DNA of 33,977 nt from Burkholderiales bacterium (GCA_028864885.1 JAGWLR010000033.1:1-33977); one strand, 5' to 3'; positions 9,416 to 20,160 are shown, numbered from the stretch's first letter. Notes: generated by a model not told the origin, from the letters alone. A program made the numbers and translations.

Positions 9416-9437
9416 GAGGGGGCTGCGCGGCCCCCTC
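9416..9437 (+). other. Intercistronic GC-rich hairpin between binding-protein and permease genes
   Basis: GAGGGGGC (9416-9423), loop TGCGCG, GCCCCCTC (9430-9437). It lacks a T-tract (TTGATT follows), so it is probably a partial terminator or 3'-end stabiliser. Such hairpins after binding-protein genes commonly give more binding protein than permease. Confidence 0.6.
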
Positions 9438-9480
9438 TTGATTGACGGCTCACGAATTCGAGCCAAGCCGAAGTAAAAAA

Positions 9481-11646
9481 ATGACAACCGCACCGCCCTC
9501 CAGAAAGTTCCTCGGTCGAACCCTTCTTGAATGGTTCTCCAGCCTCCCCGTTTTTGCACTGCTGCTTCTGACCTTGATCATCGGCACGGGCGAAATGGTT
9601 CACGGCCAGTTGCTCAAGCTGGGCGAATCGATGTTCGGAGACAAGGCTGACCAGGTTCAGTACTTCATGCTGCGGGCTGACCCCGTCAAACCCGATTGCA
9701 ATCCCAACCCGGACATCGAAGCCCAGGTTCAAAAGGAAATTGCCAACAACAGCAAGGGCTCATCTGGCGGCGATGACATCGACAACCTCTTCGGAGACTC
9801 GACACAAGCGGTTGACCCCAGCGTGATTCGCAAATCCGTTGAGCAGGCCCGCGACATCTGCAAGATGAAGATGGACCTCTACGAGCGAGTCTTGAAGCAT
9901 CAAACCCCACAGGTCAAGTTGTACCGTACCCTGGAGACCAGCTTCTTCGGCTTGTTCCAGATCGGTACCGATAACCGCCCATTGATCCTGCTGCTGATGG
10001 TAGCCATTGCTGCCATCACGACCACTCTGGGCTTCCACCACATTGGCATTCGCCCTGGTCACTACACCAAGGATTACTTTGTGCAGTCGGCCAGCCAGAC
10101 TGTGGCCGCCGGCTTGCTGTTGTTCTCGACCATCCGCTACTACCAGATCCTGCAAGGCTCGGGCGTGCCGATCGAGCACCCCTTGCTGCACTACGTGTGG
10201 ATGGCCTTGTTTGCAGTGCTCTTCCTGATCAACCTCAAGCGGACGATCATGCCGGTGAAATCGCCGAACGGTCCGGGCACCTGGTCGTCGGCGCTGTTGT
10301 CCACGCCGCTGTATGCCCAGATGGCCACGATCGCTGGCCTGTACTTCCTCTACAAGGGCCACCATGCTGGTCTGGCCATCTACATCAACCAATTGATGGA
10401 ACTGCCCAGCATTTTCATGAATCTGGGGCTGTTCATCTGGTCCGGCATGCTGCTCAAGCAAAGCCGCGTAGTCGATCTGTTCATGGACGTTCTGCGCCCC
10501 TGGAACCTGTCGCCGCAACTACTGACCTACATCATCCTCCTGGCCGCCGCGGTGGCTACCGCCTACACTGGCGCCTCGGGTATTTTCGTGATCGCTGCCG
10601 GCGGCATCATCTATCACGAAGTGCGTGCTTCGGGCGGTTCGCGTCAGTTTGCGCTGGCCGCCACGGCCATGTCCGGCTCTCTGGGTGTGGTGCTGCGCCC
10701 CTGCCTGTTGGTGGTGCTGATCGCGGCGCTGAACAAGCAGGTGACCACCAATGGTCTGTACCACTGGGGCTTCTACGTGTTCCTGCTGACCTCGACGCTG
10801 TTCTTTCTGGCGTCGCAGATGCTGCGCACAGAGAAGTCCAACATCGAGGCTTTTGGCATCGCCATCCCGGCCATGCTGCGCCAGATGATTCCCACGCTGC
10901 CTTATGTGGCGGTGGTCGTGATCGTGGTGGCCTTGTATGAGTATGTGCTGGACACCAAGCTCAACGAAATCACCGCGCCGACCATCATGCCCGTCATGCT
11001 GATCATCATTCTTGTCTTTGACAAGATGACCAACAAGGGCAAGGCTGAGCTCACCCCGGACTACGCCAGCCATCGTCAAGATGGTGTGGAGAAGTCGATT
11101 CGCTATGCCACCAATGAAACGATTGGCCACATTGGCGCCCTGCTCAGCCTGATGACCCTGTCGCTGGCCATGGGTGGCGTGATCGAGCGTTCTGAAGTGA
11201 TGAGCTATGCACCGAAGGTGTTCTCGAGCGACTGGACCGCGATGGCCTTCCTGATGGTCACCAAAGTTTTGTTGGGCATGATCATGGATCCGTTCGGTGC
11301 GGTGGTGCTGGTGTCTGGCACCCTGGCCCCGATCGCCTACCACAATGGCATCGAACCCATCCATTTCTGGATGATGGTGCTGGTCGCCTTCGAGCTGGGC
11401 TATCTGCTGCCGCCGGTCGCGATCAATCAGATTTTGACCCGCCAGGTGATCGGCGAAGACGAAGTTGAAATGGCCGACAAGGAAGTGGCACACATGGGCT
11501 TCTACCGTCGATACGAACGCTGGATTCTGCCGTTGGTGGTGATGAGCATCGGCTTGGTCATCGTGTCGTTTGGTCCGATGGCCGTGCGTGACTTCCCGCA
11601 ACTGCACTTCATTGCTGACTGGTTCACCCCCACGCAGCCAGTCTGA
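9481..11646 (+). CDS. TRAP-type large permease, fused DctQ/DctM-like
   Basis: 721-residue inner-membrane protein. The ATG at 9481 is preferred; an upstream TTG at 9442 is in frame, and neither has a strong ribosome site. The first membrane segment (about 20-40) is followed by a loop of about 120 residues carrying C73 and C127 and a Gly/Ser/Asp-rich stretch, then three segments (NRPLILLLMVAIAAITTTLGF onward) that could stand for a fused small DctQ-like unit. The rest is DctM-like with many segments, including TGASGIFVIAAGGIIYHE, GSLGVVLRPCLLVVLI, MIMDPFGAVVLVSG and LLPPVAINQILTRQV, which match conserved TRAP large-subunit positions. No separate small permease gene is present. It likely drives sodium-coupled import of the ligand captured by the preceding binding protein (family knowledge). 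It ends at a bidirectional terminator. Confidence 0.85.
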   Translation: MTTAPPSRKFLGRTLLEWFSSLPVFALLLLTLIIGTGEMVHGQLLKLGESMFGDKADQVQYFMLRADPVKPDCNPNPDIEAQVQKEIANNSKGSSGGDDIDNLFGDSTQAVDPSVIRKSVEQARDICKMKMDLYERVLKHQTPQVKLYRTLETSFFGLFQIGTDNRPLILLLMVAIAAITTTLGFHHIGIRPGHYTKDYFVQSASQTVAAGLLLFSTIRYYQILQGSGVPIEHPLLHYVWMALFAVLFLINLKRTIMPVKSPNGPGTWSSALLSTPLYAQMATIAGLYFLYKGHHAGLAIYINQLMELPSIFMNLGLFIWSGMLLKQSRVVDLFMDVLRPWNLSPQLLTYIILLAAAVATAYTGASGIFVIAAGGIIYHEVRASGGSRQFALAATAMSGSLGVVLRPCLLVVLIAALNKQVTTNGLYHWGFYVFLLTSTLFFLASQMLRTEKSNIEAFGIAIPAMLRQMIPTLPYVAVVVIVVALYEYVLDTKLNEITAPTIMPVMLIIILVFDKMTNKGKAELTPDYASHRQDGVEKSIRYATNETIGHIGALLSLMTLSLAMGGVIERSEVMSYAPKVFSSDWTAMAFLMVTKVLLGMIMDPFGAVVLVSGTLAPIAYHNGIEPIHFWMMVLVAFELGYLLPPVAINQILTRQVIGEDEVEMADKEVAHMGFYRRYERWILPLVVMSIGLVIVSFGPMAVRDFPQLHFIADWFTPTQPV

Positions 11647-11665
11647 ACTCGACAGCAGGACTGAC

Positions 11666-11699
11666 AAAAAAGGCGAACCAGAAATGGTTCGCCTTTTTC
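11666..11699. terminator. Bidirectional terminator between permease and DUF1571-like gene
   Basis: AAAAAGGCGAACCA (11667-11680), loop GAAA, and its complement TGGTTCGCCTTTTT (11685-11698). The A-run on the left and T-run on the right make it work from both strands, serving the permease (+) and the convergent gene (-). Confidence 0.95.
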
Positions 11700-11742
11700 T
11701 TTGTCGCTTCGCCGTATGCGCGGCCGCATCAAAACCCTGACT

Positions 11743-12627
11743 TCAAAACTTGTATTCAGGATTGGAGGGCCGGAACTCGCTGTCGGCCAGCTTGCGAGCC
11801 AGGGCATTGTCGACCACGATGCGCTCACGAATCTGGCCATCATCGTCCCAGGCTTCGAAGGTTCGAACATAGACCTTGCGCAAATCGAATGCCAAGCGGA
11901 TTTTCTTGGCGTAGTAGGTGGGACGCCCCGACGGCCGAATCCAGGTAACGGCAACCAAGCGTCGACCACCCACCTCAGGCAAGATTTCAACTTTCGATGG
12001 CCGACCGTCTCCGCCTGCGTGCAACAGTCGGTCGGTGTCCGCGGCAAACCGATCGGCTAGATACTGCGGCCCCATATCCCGCAGCGAGTGATTCGAACTC
12101 GTCTTGGCCAATGCGCTGTTGAGTGAAACCCAGAAGGGTTGAATGCCCAAGATGCCCCCCGCGTGACCGTAGACTTGATCCTTGTCGACGGTCTCGTCGT
12201 AGATCACCTCGGCCCCCGCGTCCGGCCCCCCGTCCATCCAACTGACGTAGACCTGCCGGGGTTGCTGGCGGTACTTGATGTAATTGACAAAGGGCTGATC
12301 GGTCCACCCTTGCGGCAGCCGCTCCTGACGCCGAACCCAGAACTCGGCCTCCCGGTAGATCCGCGCGCTCAGTTTGAGAAAGGACACGTAAGTGGCCGGC
12401 GCGATGTTCTTGAAAAACCAAATGAGCAGATCATCGGGCAGACCCACCAATTTTTCGGTTTTGAACCATTGCGCCAACTCACCGGCCTGAGCGTCAGGAT
12501 CAGCCGAGGCAAATGCCAAAGGACGAGCCTGCGCTTGAGCCCGTGCCGGCTCATCAAAACCAATACCCAATGCCGCAGCGGTCAGCGCTAAGACATGAAA
12601 TCGGCGCCGGGACAAATTGGGGTACAT
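11743..12627 (-). CDS. Exported DUF1571-like protein
   Basis: 294-residue secreted protein. The start has AAGGAG five bases upstream on the minus strand. The N-terminus SRRRFHVLALTAAALGIG has a twin-arginine-like pattern and then a hydrophobic stretch ending near ARAQA, so it is exported, possibly through Tat. The mature part contains YIKYRQQPRQVYVSWMDGG, GAEVIYDE, VYGHAGGILGIQPFWVSL and NPEYKF, which I associate with DUF1571, a family with an outer-membrane lipoprotein-sorting-like fold and no proven function. It is divergent from the metalloprotease gene with fewer than 90 bases between starts, so the two may share control. It is convergent with the permease gene. Family name from memory, moderately sure. 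Confidence 0.78.
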   Translation of the reverse strand: MYPNLSRRRFHVLALTAAALGIGFDEPARAQAQARPLAFASADPDAQAGELAQWFKTEKLVGLPDDLLIWFFKNIAPATYVSFLKLSARIYREAEFWVRRQERLPQGWTDQPFVNYIKYRQQPRQVYVSWMDGGPDAGAEVIYDETVDKDQVYGHAGGILGIQPFWVSLNSALAKTSSNHSLRDMGPQYLADRFAADTDRLLHAGGDGRPSKVEILPEVGGRRLVAVTWIRPSGRPTYYAKKIRLAFDLRKVYVRTFEAWDDDGQIRERIVVDNALARKLADSEFRPSNPEYKF

Positions 12628-12712
12628 CTACACTCCTTGAACCAACATATATGAATGGTTGCCAACATCTGGTGGTATGGTCACTCGGTTGCACCATTTT
12701 CCGGAATTGTGG

Positions 12713-15439
12713 ATGACTTTCGTAGTGAACTATCCCCCCGAACAAGAGGGACTGCATACCAGCAAAACAGGGTTTTCCCCCAAAAATACCGCAATCATTC
12801 TGGCCCTCAGTCTGGTCATCAGCGCGTGCAGTACGACACGCACTGCATCCACAAGTTCCCATATGGCCGGCCCGATGGCTCAGGCCATGGGCGCGACACC
12901 GGGACTGGCTCCCTTCGATTTGGCCGTGCGGGGTGCTGCTCGTCAGGACGGCCTGATTCCCGTCTGGATTCGACAGGAAAAGCTGTTTCTCGAAATCAAA
13001 CCCGAGCTCTTGGGCAAGCCGATGTTCTTGTCTCCCAAGCTCGCCACCGGCCTGGGTGAAAGAGGTATTTTCGGTGGTCTGATGCAAAGCCGCTGGGCCC
13101 AGATGGGGCGACCACAATGGGTCGAACTCCGACGGGTCAATCAGCAGATTCAACTGCTGGCTATCAACTCAGCCTTCACCGCCAAAGGAGGGTCGCCCGA
13201 AGCCCGCGCGGTGGAGGTCGCCTACTCTCCCAGCCTGTTGAACAGTGTCCCGATTCTGACCATGCCGCAGAGTCAGACTGGCGCGGTGCTGGTTGATGCG
13301 CAAGCGCTTTTTGTGACCGACCTGATCGGCATGGCACCCCAACTGCAACAGACCTATCGCCAGCCCTATGGATTCGACCCCAAGAACAGCAACCTGGTCG
13401 GGATCCGTTCTGAAAAAGAAGGCTTGTTTCTAGAGGTGCAACAGCACTTTGCAACGGCATCGCTGGCTGAGCCAACCGGGGCACCCGGCCCGACCCCCAG
13501 CTATCCCACCTCCGTTCCTGACCCGCGCAGTTTCTTTGTCACGGCGCATTACAGCCTGACGCCTCTGCCCGCGCAGGCCATGAACCCCAGACCTGCTGAT
13601 CAACGTGTCGGCTACTTCACCACCACCGTGGCTGACTTCTCGAACGATTTGGACAGAAGCCCCCGCAAGCGCTTCATCAATCGCTGGCGCTTGGAGAAGA
13701 AGGATCCTGCAGCTGAAAAGTCCGAGCCCGTCAAGCCCATCACCTTCTGGCTCGACCCCAGCATCCCCATTGCTTATCGCGGCGCAATCAAAGCGGGCGT
13801 TCTGGAATGGAACAAGGCCTTTGAAGCCATCGGCTTCGTGAACGCAATCGTGGTGCAAGAAGCCCCTCCCGATAAGCCTGTCGATACCTTGGCCACGGGC
13901 CATGCGGCGATTCGATGGATGACCAATGCGCAGCCACGCTTTGGCGCGATCGGCCCGACCCACGTCGATCCCCGAACCGGTGAAATTCTGGATGCGGACA
14001 TTGCTCTGGAAAGCCTCTCCACGCGAGGCATTCGGGCGATCCGCAGCCGATTCATGCAATCGGCCGAGCATGACCACGCACCCGATACCTGTGCGCAACC
14101 CGAGCAAGCCGCCGACGAACTGGGCTTCGCCTTGAGCTTGACCCAAGACACCGCACCGCTGCCGCCCGACAGCCCTGAAGTGCAGGCGTTTGTGCTGGCC
14201 TACCTGAAAGACACGACGATGCACGAAGTTGGTCACGCGCTGGGGCTGCGCCATAACTTCCGCGCATCGCGCTGGCGCCCGAACGCAGAATTGGATGACC
14301 TGGCGTTGACAGAAAAATTCGGCAACAGCGCCTCTGTCATGGACTACGCGCCGATCAATCTCCCTGCACCGGGCCACACGGGAGGGGCCCCCTTCCAGAC
14401 GACCTTGGGGCCTTACGACTACTGGGCGATCGAGTATGGCTACAAGCCGTTGAAGGATGGCCCCGACGGCGTATCCCAACTCCATGCCATCGCGCAGCGC
14501 AGCGACGCACCCGAACACGCCTGGGATCTGGCCTACGGTTCAGATGAAGACCTGGCCTATGGACTGGACCCGGAAAGCCTGACCTTCGATCTGGGGCGCG
14601 ATCCCATCCAGTTTGCCAAGGTGCGACTGGCCATCGTGCAGGATCAGTTGAACAAGCAAAGCACGCGGCAGCTTGGACCGACCGAAGAATCGGCAGATTT
14701 GCGGCGCAGCGTCACCTATTCGCTCAAGGAGATGAGCAGGACGGCTCAGATCCTCCAACGGCAGGTGGGCGGCTTGATCACCCGGCGAGATGGACCTGAC
14801 AGCCACCGCGATTTGCTGGTGCCACTGCCATCAGATGAACAGCGAAAGGCTTTGGATCTGCTGATCCGCGCTTATGTGTCGCCCGAAGCGGTCCGCATCC
14901 CAGCCGAGTTGCAGCGGCGTCTGGCGCCCGACTACCTGGAGCGTGGCGAAGCCTGGCAAGACGAAACGGGCGCAGGATCTGCTACCGACTTTTCTGTGGC
15001 GGATCAACTGCTGCAACTTCAGCGAGGTGTGCTCGCCTACCTGATGGACGAAGGGCTGTCTGATCGACTGCTGGACAACGCAGACAAAGTTCGGGATCAA
15101 GACAAGAACCCACTGAGCCCATCTGAACTGCACCAGCAGTTGCAGAAAGCAATCTGGTCTGCGCCCATGGGGGCTGAAGCCGGTTCGTGGCAACGCAACC
15201 TTCAGCGTGAATACGTCAATCGCTTGTCGGTCACCTTACTCAAAGGCGGAACCGTTCGAGCCGATACGCGAGGCGCCGTACGTGAACAGGCCCGCATCAC
15301 CTTGGCCGCGTTGAAAGCTCGCCCTCTAGGCAAAGGCCCGGATCGGGCCGAGGCGGCTGCCTGGCAACGTCACCAGGCTGACTGCATCGAGACGCTGGAG
15401 CGTGCTATGCAAGCGAGCGTGATCCGCACCGCGCCGTGA
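12713..15439 (+). CDS. Zinc-dependent metalloprotease lipoprotein (DUF5117/DUF4953 type)
   Basis: Large exported protease of about 908 residues. The frame opens at 12659; ATG 12713 is chosen because it leaves a shorter n-region before the hydrophobic run NTAIILALSLVISAC, whose lipobox puts lipid on C39. Every candidate start has a weak ribosome site, so the start is uncertain. The catalytic motif HEVGHALGLRH (H504, E505, H508, H514) is the metzincin HExxHxxGxxH zinc site, followed by the Met-turn SVMDY with M543. The region before it (VPVWIRQEKLFLEIKP-like, VEVAYSP, YFTT) matches the N-terminal DUF5117 part; WLDPSIPIAYRGAIKAGVLEWN leads into the protease. It probably sits at the outer membrane or in the periplasm; its substrate is unknown. 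It is divergent from the DUF1571-like gene. Confidence 0.87.
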   Translation: MTFVVNYPPEQEGLHTSKTGFSPKNTAIILALSLVISACSTTRTASTSSHMAGPMAQAMGATPGLAPFDLAVRGAARQDGLIPVWIRQEKLFLEIKPELLGKPMFLSPKLATGLGERGIFGGLMQSRWAQMGRPQWVELRRVNQQIQLLAINSAFTAKGGSPEARAVEVAYSPSLLNSVPILTMPQSQTGAVLVDAQALFVTDLIGMAPQLQQTYRQPYGFDPKNSNLVGIRSEKEGLFLEVQQHFATASLAEPTGAPGPTPSYPTSVPDPRSFFVTAHYSLTPLPAQAMNPRPADQRVGYFTTTVADFSNDLDRSPRKRFINRWRLEKKDPAAEKSEPVKPITFWLDPSIPIAYRGAIKAGVLEWNKAFEAIGFVNAIVVQEAPPDKPVDTLATGHAAIRWMTNAQPRFGAIGPTHVDPRTGEILDADIALESLSTRGIRAIRSRFMQSAEHDHAPDTCAQPEQAADELGFALSLTQDTAPLPPDSPEVQAFVLAYLKDTTMHEVGHALGLRHNFRASRWRPNAELDDLALTEKFGNSASVMDYAPINLPAPGHTGGAPFQTTLGPYDYWAIEYGYKPLKDGPDGVSQLHAIAQRSDAPEHAWDLAYGSDEDLAYGLDPESLTFDLGRDPIQFAKVRLAIVQDQLNKQSTRQLGPTEESADLRRSVTYSLKEMSRTAQILQRQVGGLITRRDGPDSHRDLLVPLPSDEQRKALDLLIRAYVSPEAVRIPAELQRRLAPDYLERGEAWQDETGAGSATDFSVADQLLQLQRGVLAYLMDEGLSDRLLDNADKVRDQDKNPLSPSELHQQLQKAIWSAPMGAEAGSWQRNLQREYVNRLSVTLLKGGTVRADTRGAVREQARITLAALKARPLGKGPDRAEAAAWQRHQADCIETLERAMQASVIRTAP

Positions 15440-15521
15440 ACGAGGGGCCCCACCCTTCGGGGTGTGATGTCTGATGAGGCGAAGGCGGCGACAATAGCGC
15501 CTTCGCCCACACCCACTGAAC

Positions 15522-17525
15522 ATGGACCTCGCCTCGCTGTTTTCCGCTTCCGGCCCCTTGGCTCGGGCCTTTGATGGCTACCGGGAGCGCACCGAACAGA
15601 TTGAAATGTCGCAATCTGTTCTGGAAGCCATCCGCGAAGGCAAAACGGTTGTTCTCGAGGCTGGCACTGGCGTGGGTAAAACGGCGGCCTATCTGGTGCC
15701 TTCATTGCTCGAAGGCGGCAAGGTCATCATCTCGACTGGCACCAAAGCCCTGCAGGATCAGCTTTACCACCGAGATCTACCCGCCGTGCGCGATGCGCTG
15801 GCCGTGCCAGTCAGAACGGCACTGCTGAAAGGCCGCAGCAACTACCTTTGCTGGCATCACCTGGATCGAACCAACCAAGATGCAACGCTGCTGGCCAGCC
15901 GCCAGGAAGTCAAAGATCTGAGCCTGATCAATCGCTTTGTGCACTTGAGCCAAAGTGGTGACAAAGCGGAGTGTCCGTCGGTGCCGGAACATGCCACGAT
16001 TTGGGCCCGCGTGACCTCCACTCGCGAAAACTGCCTGGGCAGCGAATGCAAGCACTACACCGAGTGCTTTGTCATGAAGGCCCGCCGGGAAGCGCAAGAT
16101 GCCGATGTGGTGGTGGTGAACCATCATCTTTTCTTTGCGGATCTCATGCTGCGCGAAGAAGGCGTACCTGAATTGCTGCCGAATGCGCAGACCATCATCT
16201 TCGACGAAGCACACCAACTACCGGATACAGCCACCCTCTTTTTTGGCGACACGGTGTCGTCAGCTCAGCTGATGGATTTTCTGCGGGATGCGCTGGCGAC
16301 CGGACAAGCTCAGGCACGCGATGCGGCCCATTGGCCCGATTTGCTGGCCCCCCTCGACAGGGCCACACGAGACCTGCGCCTGTGCTTTGGCACGCAGTTG
16401 CAGCGCCTGTCTCACGCTCAACTGGGGGACGACCACCCTCTGTTTCCAGCGCTGAACAACTTGCGCGAGGCCCTGCTGGCCGTCGACGAAGTACTTGAAA
16501 GCCAAGCCGACCGCAGCCCTGAACTGAATCAGTTGCATCGCCGTGCGCAGGCCTTGCGCCAGCAGCTCATCGCCTGGGGTGCAACAGACCGAGTCGACGA
16601 GCCCGAGTTGTGCTGGGTGGACGTCGGTACGCATGGCATCCAACTTCACCGCACGCCTATCTCGATTGCCGATGTGTTCACACGCCAGCGGCTGGGCCTC
16701 GAATCACAAGAGCCAGCTGAAACGGACGAGGCAGCTGAAAACCAAGACGCCCCAACTCATCCGTACACACACAAGCGAGCCTGGATCTTCACCTCAGCTA
16801 CATTGGCCGTGAAAAACAACTTCAGCCATTTCACGCATGGGCTGGGGTTGGACGACGCCGAGTGCAAGTCATGGTCGAGCCCTTACGACTACCCCGTCCA
16901 GGCGATGTTGTATGTGCCTCAGGGCATTCCCACACCCAATCATCCAGACCATACGCAAGCGGTGGTTGATGCGGCTTTGCCCCTGATTGAGGCCAATCGC
17001 GGCCGAGCCTTCATCTTGTGCACAAGCTTGCGCGCCGTGGGCAAAGCCACCGAGCGCTTGAAGGATATTGCGCAGCAGAAAAGCTGGCCTTACCCGATCC
17101 TGCAGCAAGGCGATGCGCCCCGCCCCACCTTGCTTGAGGACTTCCGCCGTGCTGGCAATGCCGTCTTGGTTGGCAGCCACAGTTTTTGGGAGGGTATCGA
17201 CGTCAAAGGAGATGCCTTGACTTTGGTGGTCATCGACAAACTGCCGTTTGCGCCCCCCGATGATCCAGTGTTGGCCAAACGACTGGAACTGCTTGAAAAG
17301 GCCGGGGGCAATCCCTTCATGGAGCACCAAGTGCCGCAGGCGATCATCGCCCTCAAGCAAGGCGCCGGGCGGCTGATCCGCAGCGAGACCGACCGTGGTG
17401 TGCTGATGATTTGTGACACCCGCCTGATCGACCGACCTTATGGCCGACGGATCTGGCAAAGTCTGCCGCCGATGAAGCGCACACGACTGGAAGCCGAAGT
17501 GGTCGAGTTCCTGCACACGCTTTGA
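15522..17525 (+). CDS. yoaA: ATP-dependent DNA helicase, YoaA/DinG (XPD-like) family
   Basis: Superfamily 2, XPD-like 5'-3' DNA helicase of 667 residues, probably acting in repair of stalled forks or damaged DNA. Walker A is AGTGVGKT (47-54, K53) and the Walker B box is DEAH (228-231). Cysteines C110 (NYLCWHH), C171 (NCLGS), C176 and C182 (ECKHYTEC) sit where the 4Fe-4S ligands of this family lie; C151 is a further candidate. Helicase domain 2 is visible in FILCTSLRAVGKATERL, GSHSFWEGIDVKGDALTLVVIDKLPF and IALKQGAGRLIRSETDRGVLMICDTR. The length and the absence of an exonuclease domain favour YoaA over the longer DinG proteins. The start ATGGACCTC lacks a strong ribosome site. It is convergent with panC, 15 bases away, with no terminator between. 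Confidence 0.9.
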   Translation: MDLASLFSASGPLARAFDGYRERTEQIEMSQSVLEAIREGKTVVLEAGTGVGKTAAYLVPSLLEGGKVIISTGTKALQDQLYHRDLPAVRDALAVPVRTALLKGRSNYLCWHHLDRTNQDATLLASRQEVKDLSLINRFVHLSQSGDKAECPSVPEHATIWARVTSTRENCLGSECKHYTECFVMKARREAQDADVVVVNHHLFFADLMLREEGVPELLPNAQTIIFDEAHQLPDTATLFFGDTVSSAQLMDFLRDALATGQAQARDAAHWPDLLAPLDRATRDLRLCFGTQLQRLSHAQLGDDHPLFPALNNLREALLAVDEVLESQADRSPELNQLHRRAQALRQQLIAWGATDRVDEPELCWVDVGTHGIQLHRTPISIADVFTRQRLGLESQEPAETDEAAENQDAPTHPYTHKRAWIFTSATLAVKNNFSHFTHGLGLDDAECKSWSSPYDYPVQAMLYVPQGIPTPNHPDHTQAVVDAALPLIEANRGRAFILCTSLRAVGKATERLKDIAQQKSWPYPILQQGDAPRPTLLEDFRRAGNAVLVGSHSFWEGIDVKGDALTLVVIDKLPFAPPDDPVLAKRLELLEKAGGNPFMEHQVPQAIIALKQGAGRLIRSETDRGVLMICDTRLIDRPYGRRIWQSLPPMKRTRLEAEVVEFLHTL

Positions 17526-17540
17526 GCAAGCCCGGCGCGC

Positions 17541-18443
<903 letters not shown>

Positions 18444-19271
18444 TCAGTAGCCGTGAATGGATTCGTCGGGGAAGCTGCCGTCCTTGACGGCTGCGACATA
18501 GCGGCGAATTGCGTCCTCAATGGACCCGCCTTCGGCCATGAAATTACGAACAAAGCGAGGCAACTTGCCTCTTGTCACGTGCAGCATGTCGTGCAACACC
18601 AGAACCTGCCCCGCCGTGGCGGCGCCCGCGCCAATGCCGATCGTCATCAAACCGGGATTATCGGCTTGCACCTGGGCCGCCACACTCGATGGCATCAACT
18701 CCAACACCATCATGGCAGCGCCGGCCTGTGCCAATTCCTTGGCGTGGCGACGCAGGGTTTCAGCACCCGCATCGTCGCGGCCTTGAATCCGGTAGCCACC
18801 CAAGGCATGCACGCTTTGGGGCGTCAGCCCCAAATGAGCGCAAACGGGAATCCCGCGCTCAGTCAAAAAGTGCACCGTTTCAGTGGTCCAGCCACCACCT
18901 TCCAGCTTGACCATGTGCGCACCCGCTTGCATCAAAGCCACGCTGGAGTGCAGGGCCTGCTCTTTGTTCTCTTGGTAGCTGCCAAACGGCAAATCGCCCA
19001 CCACCCACGCCGTGCGGTTACCACGCGCCACACAACGCGTGTGATAGACCATCTGTTCCAGGGTGACCGGGACCGTACTGGCTTCGCCCTGCACGATCAT
19101 GCCCAGCGAGTCGCCTACCAACAGGCAATCCACACCGCACTCATCAGCCAAACGAGCGAACATCGCGTCGTAGCTGGTCAGCATGGTGATTTTTTCGCCC
19201 TGTGCGTGCATCTCACGCAGACGATGCAAGGTCACGCTCTTGCGCGACGCTTGGGGAGTAGCTTGGCTCAT
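18444..19271 (-). CDS. panB: 3-methyl-2-oxobutanoate hydroxymethyltransferase
   Basis: First committed enzyme of pantothenate synthesis: transfers a hydroxymethyl group from methylene-tetrahydrofolate to ketoisovalerate. The ATG at 19271 (275 residues) is preferred because AGAGGA lies eight bases upstream; an in-frame ATG at 19295, overlapping the scpA stop, has no such site. Visible motifs include [66 protein letters not shown] and [20 protein letters not shown], which form the metal and substrate sites of the TIM barrel. Its size matches the family (about 265-280). It lies between scpA and panC in one operon. Confidence 0.96.
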   Translation of the reverse strand: MSQATPQASRKSVTLHRLREMHAQGEKITMLTSYDAMFARLADECGVDCLLVGDSLGMIVQGEASTVPVTLEQMVYHTRCVARGNRTAWVVGDLPFGSYQENKEQALHSSVALMQAGAHMVKLEGGGWTTETVHFLTERGIPVCAHLGLTPQSVHALGGYRIQGRDDAGAETLRRHAKELAQAGAAMMVLELMPSSVAAQVQADNPGLMTIGIGAGAATAGQVLVLHDMLHVTRGKLPRFVRNFMAEGGSIEDAIRRYVAAVKDGSFPDESIHGY

Positions 19272-19294
19272 CGGTCTGATCCTCTTACTGGACA

Positions 19295-20146
19295 TCAGTT
19301 GGGCTGGTAGGCCAATCGCACATAAATCGGCGCAAACGCTTCCGCCTGAGTGATTTCAAGCAACCGCTCTTTGGCCAGTTCCAGCATGGCGATGAATGTC
19401 ACCACCATCACCGGCGCCCCACGGGTGACGTCAAACAGGTCTTCGAACTCAACAAAGCGCTTGCCTTGCAAGGTGCGAAGAACCATGCCCATGTGCTCCC
19501 GAACCGAGAGTTCTTCTCGGGAAATGTGGTGATGGGTATGCAGCTTGGCACGTTGCAGAATCTCGCGCCAGGCGTCCCTCAAATCGTCCAGGCTGACATC
19601 AGGATGCCGCACATGAACGGTTGGGTCATTGTGAACGTGGACCCGCAGGAAATCCCGTCCCAGAAGCGGCACCTGGTCGAGCTTGGCGGCCGCCAGCTTC
19701 ATCTGCTCGTACTCGATCAAGCGACGCACCAACTCGGCCCGAGGATCTTCGGCCTCTTCACCCTCTTCTGTCTTCTTGGGGGGCAGCAGCATCCGAGACT
19801 TGATCTCAATGAGCATGGCGGCCATCAACAGATATTCAGACGCCAGCTCCAGGTTGCGCTTGCGGATCTGATCCACATAGGTAAGGTACTGCCGGGTCAC
19901 ATCCGCCAAGGGGATGTCGAGGATGTTGAAGTTCTGCTTGCGAATCAGGTAAAGCAACAGATCCAGAGGCCCTTCGAAGGTCTCCAGAAACACTTCCAGC
20001 GCATCCGGCGGGATGTACAAATCCTGCGGCAAAGCAAACAGAGGCTCTCCGTACAGGCGAGCCACCGCCACGTTGTCAACGACCTCGGGCATGCCCTGTT
20101 CGTCCAACGGTGGCGAGACGGAATCTGAAGTGATATCGCCGGACAC
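19295..20146 (-). CDS. scpA: Segregation and condensation protein A
   Basis: Kleisin subunit that bridges the SMC heads together with ScpB in chromosome condensation and segregation. The core begins at [38 protein letters not shown], the family hallmark, followed by the helical [21 protein letters not shown]. The C-terminal winged helix is [31 protein letters not shown]. The start is uncertain: the frame is open to a GTG at 20221, which would overlap the DUF3460 gene by about 60 bases and has no spaced ribosome site. A GTG at 20146 (283 residues) and an ATG at 20092 are alternatives; 20146 is chosen because it falls 14 bases after the DUF3460 stop. No scpB gene or smc gene is in the window. 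Confidence 0.93.
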   Translation of the reverse strand: MSGDITSDSVSPPLDEQGMPEVVDNVAVARLYGEPLFALPQDLYIPPDALEVFLETFEGPLDLLLYLIRKQNFNILDIPLADVTRQYLTYVDQIRKRNLELASEYLLMAAMLIEIKSRMLLPPKKTEEGEEAEDPRAELVRRLIEYEQMKLAAAKLDQVPLLGRDFLRVHVHNDPTVHVRHPDVSLDDLRDAWREILQRAKLHTHHHISREELSVREHMGMVLRTLQGKRFVEFEDLFDVTRGAPVMVVTFIAMLELAKERLLEITQAEAFAPIYVRLAYQPN

Positions 20147-20160
20147 GTGCGTCGCCGAAA

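Noticed and set aside
15449-15465. CACCC-TTCG-GGGTG hairpin after the metalloprotease gene
   Set aside because: A short stem with a stable tetraloop, but no T-tract and only 5 bp; not reported as a terminator.
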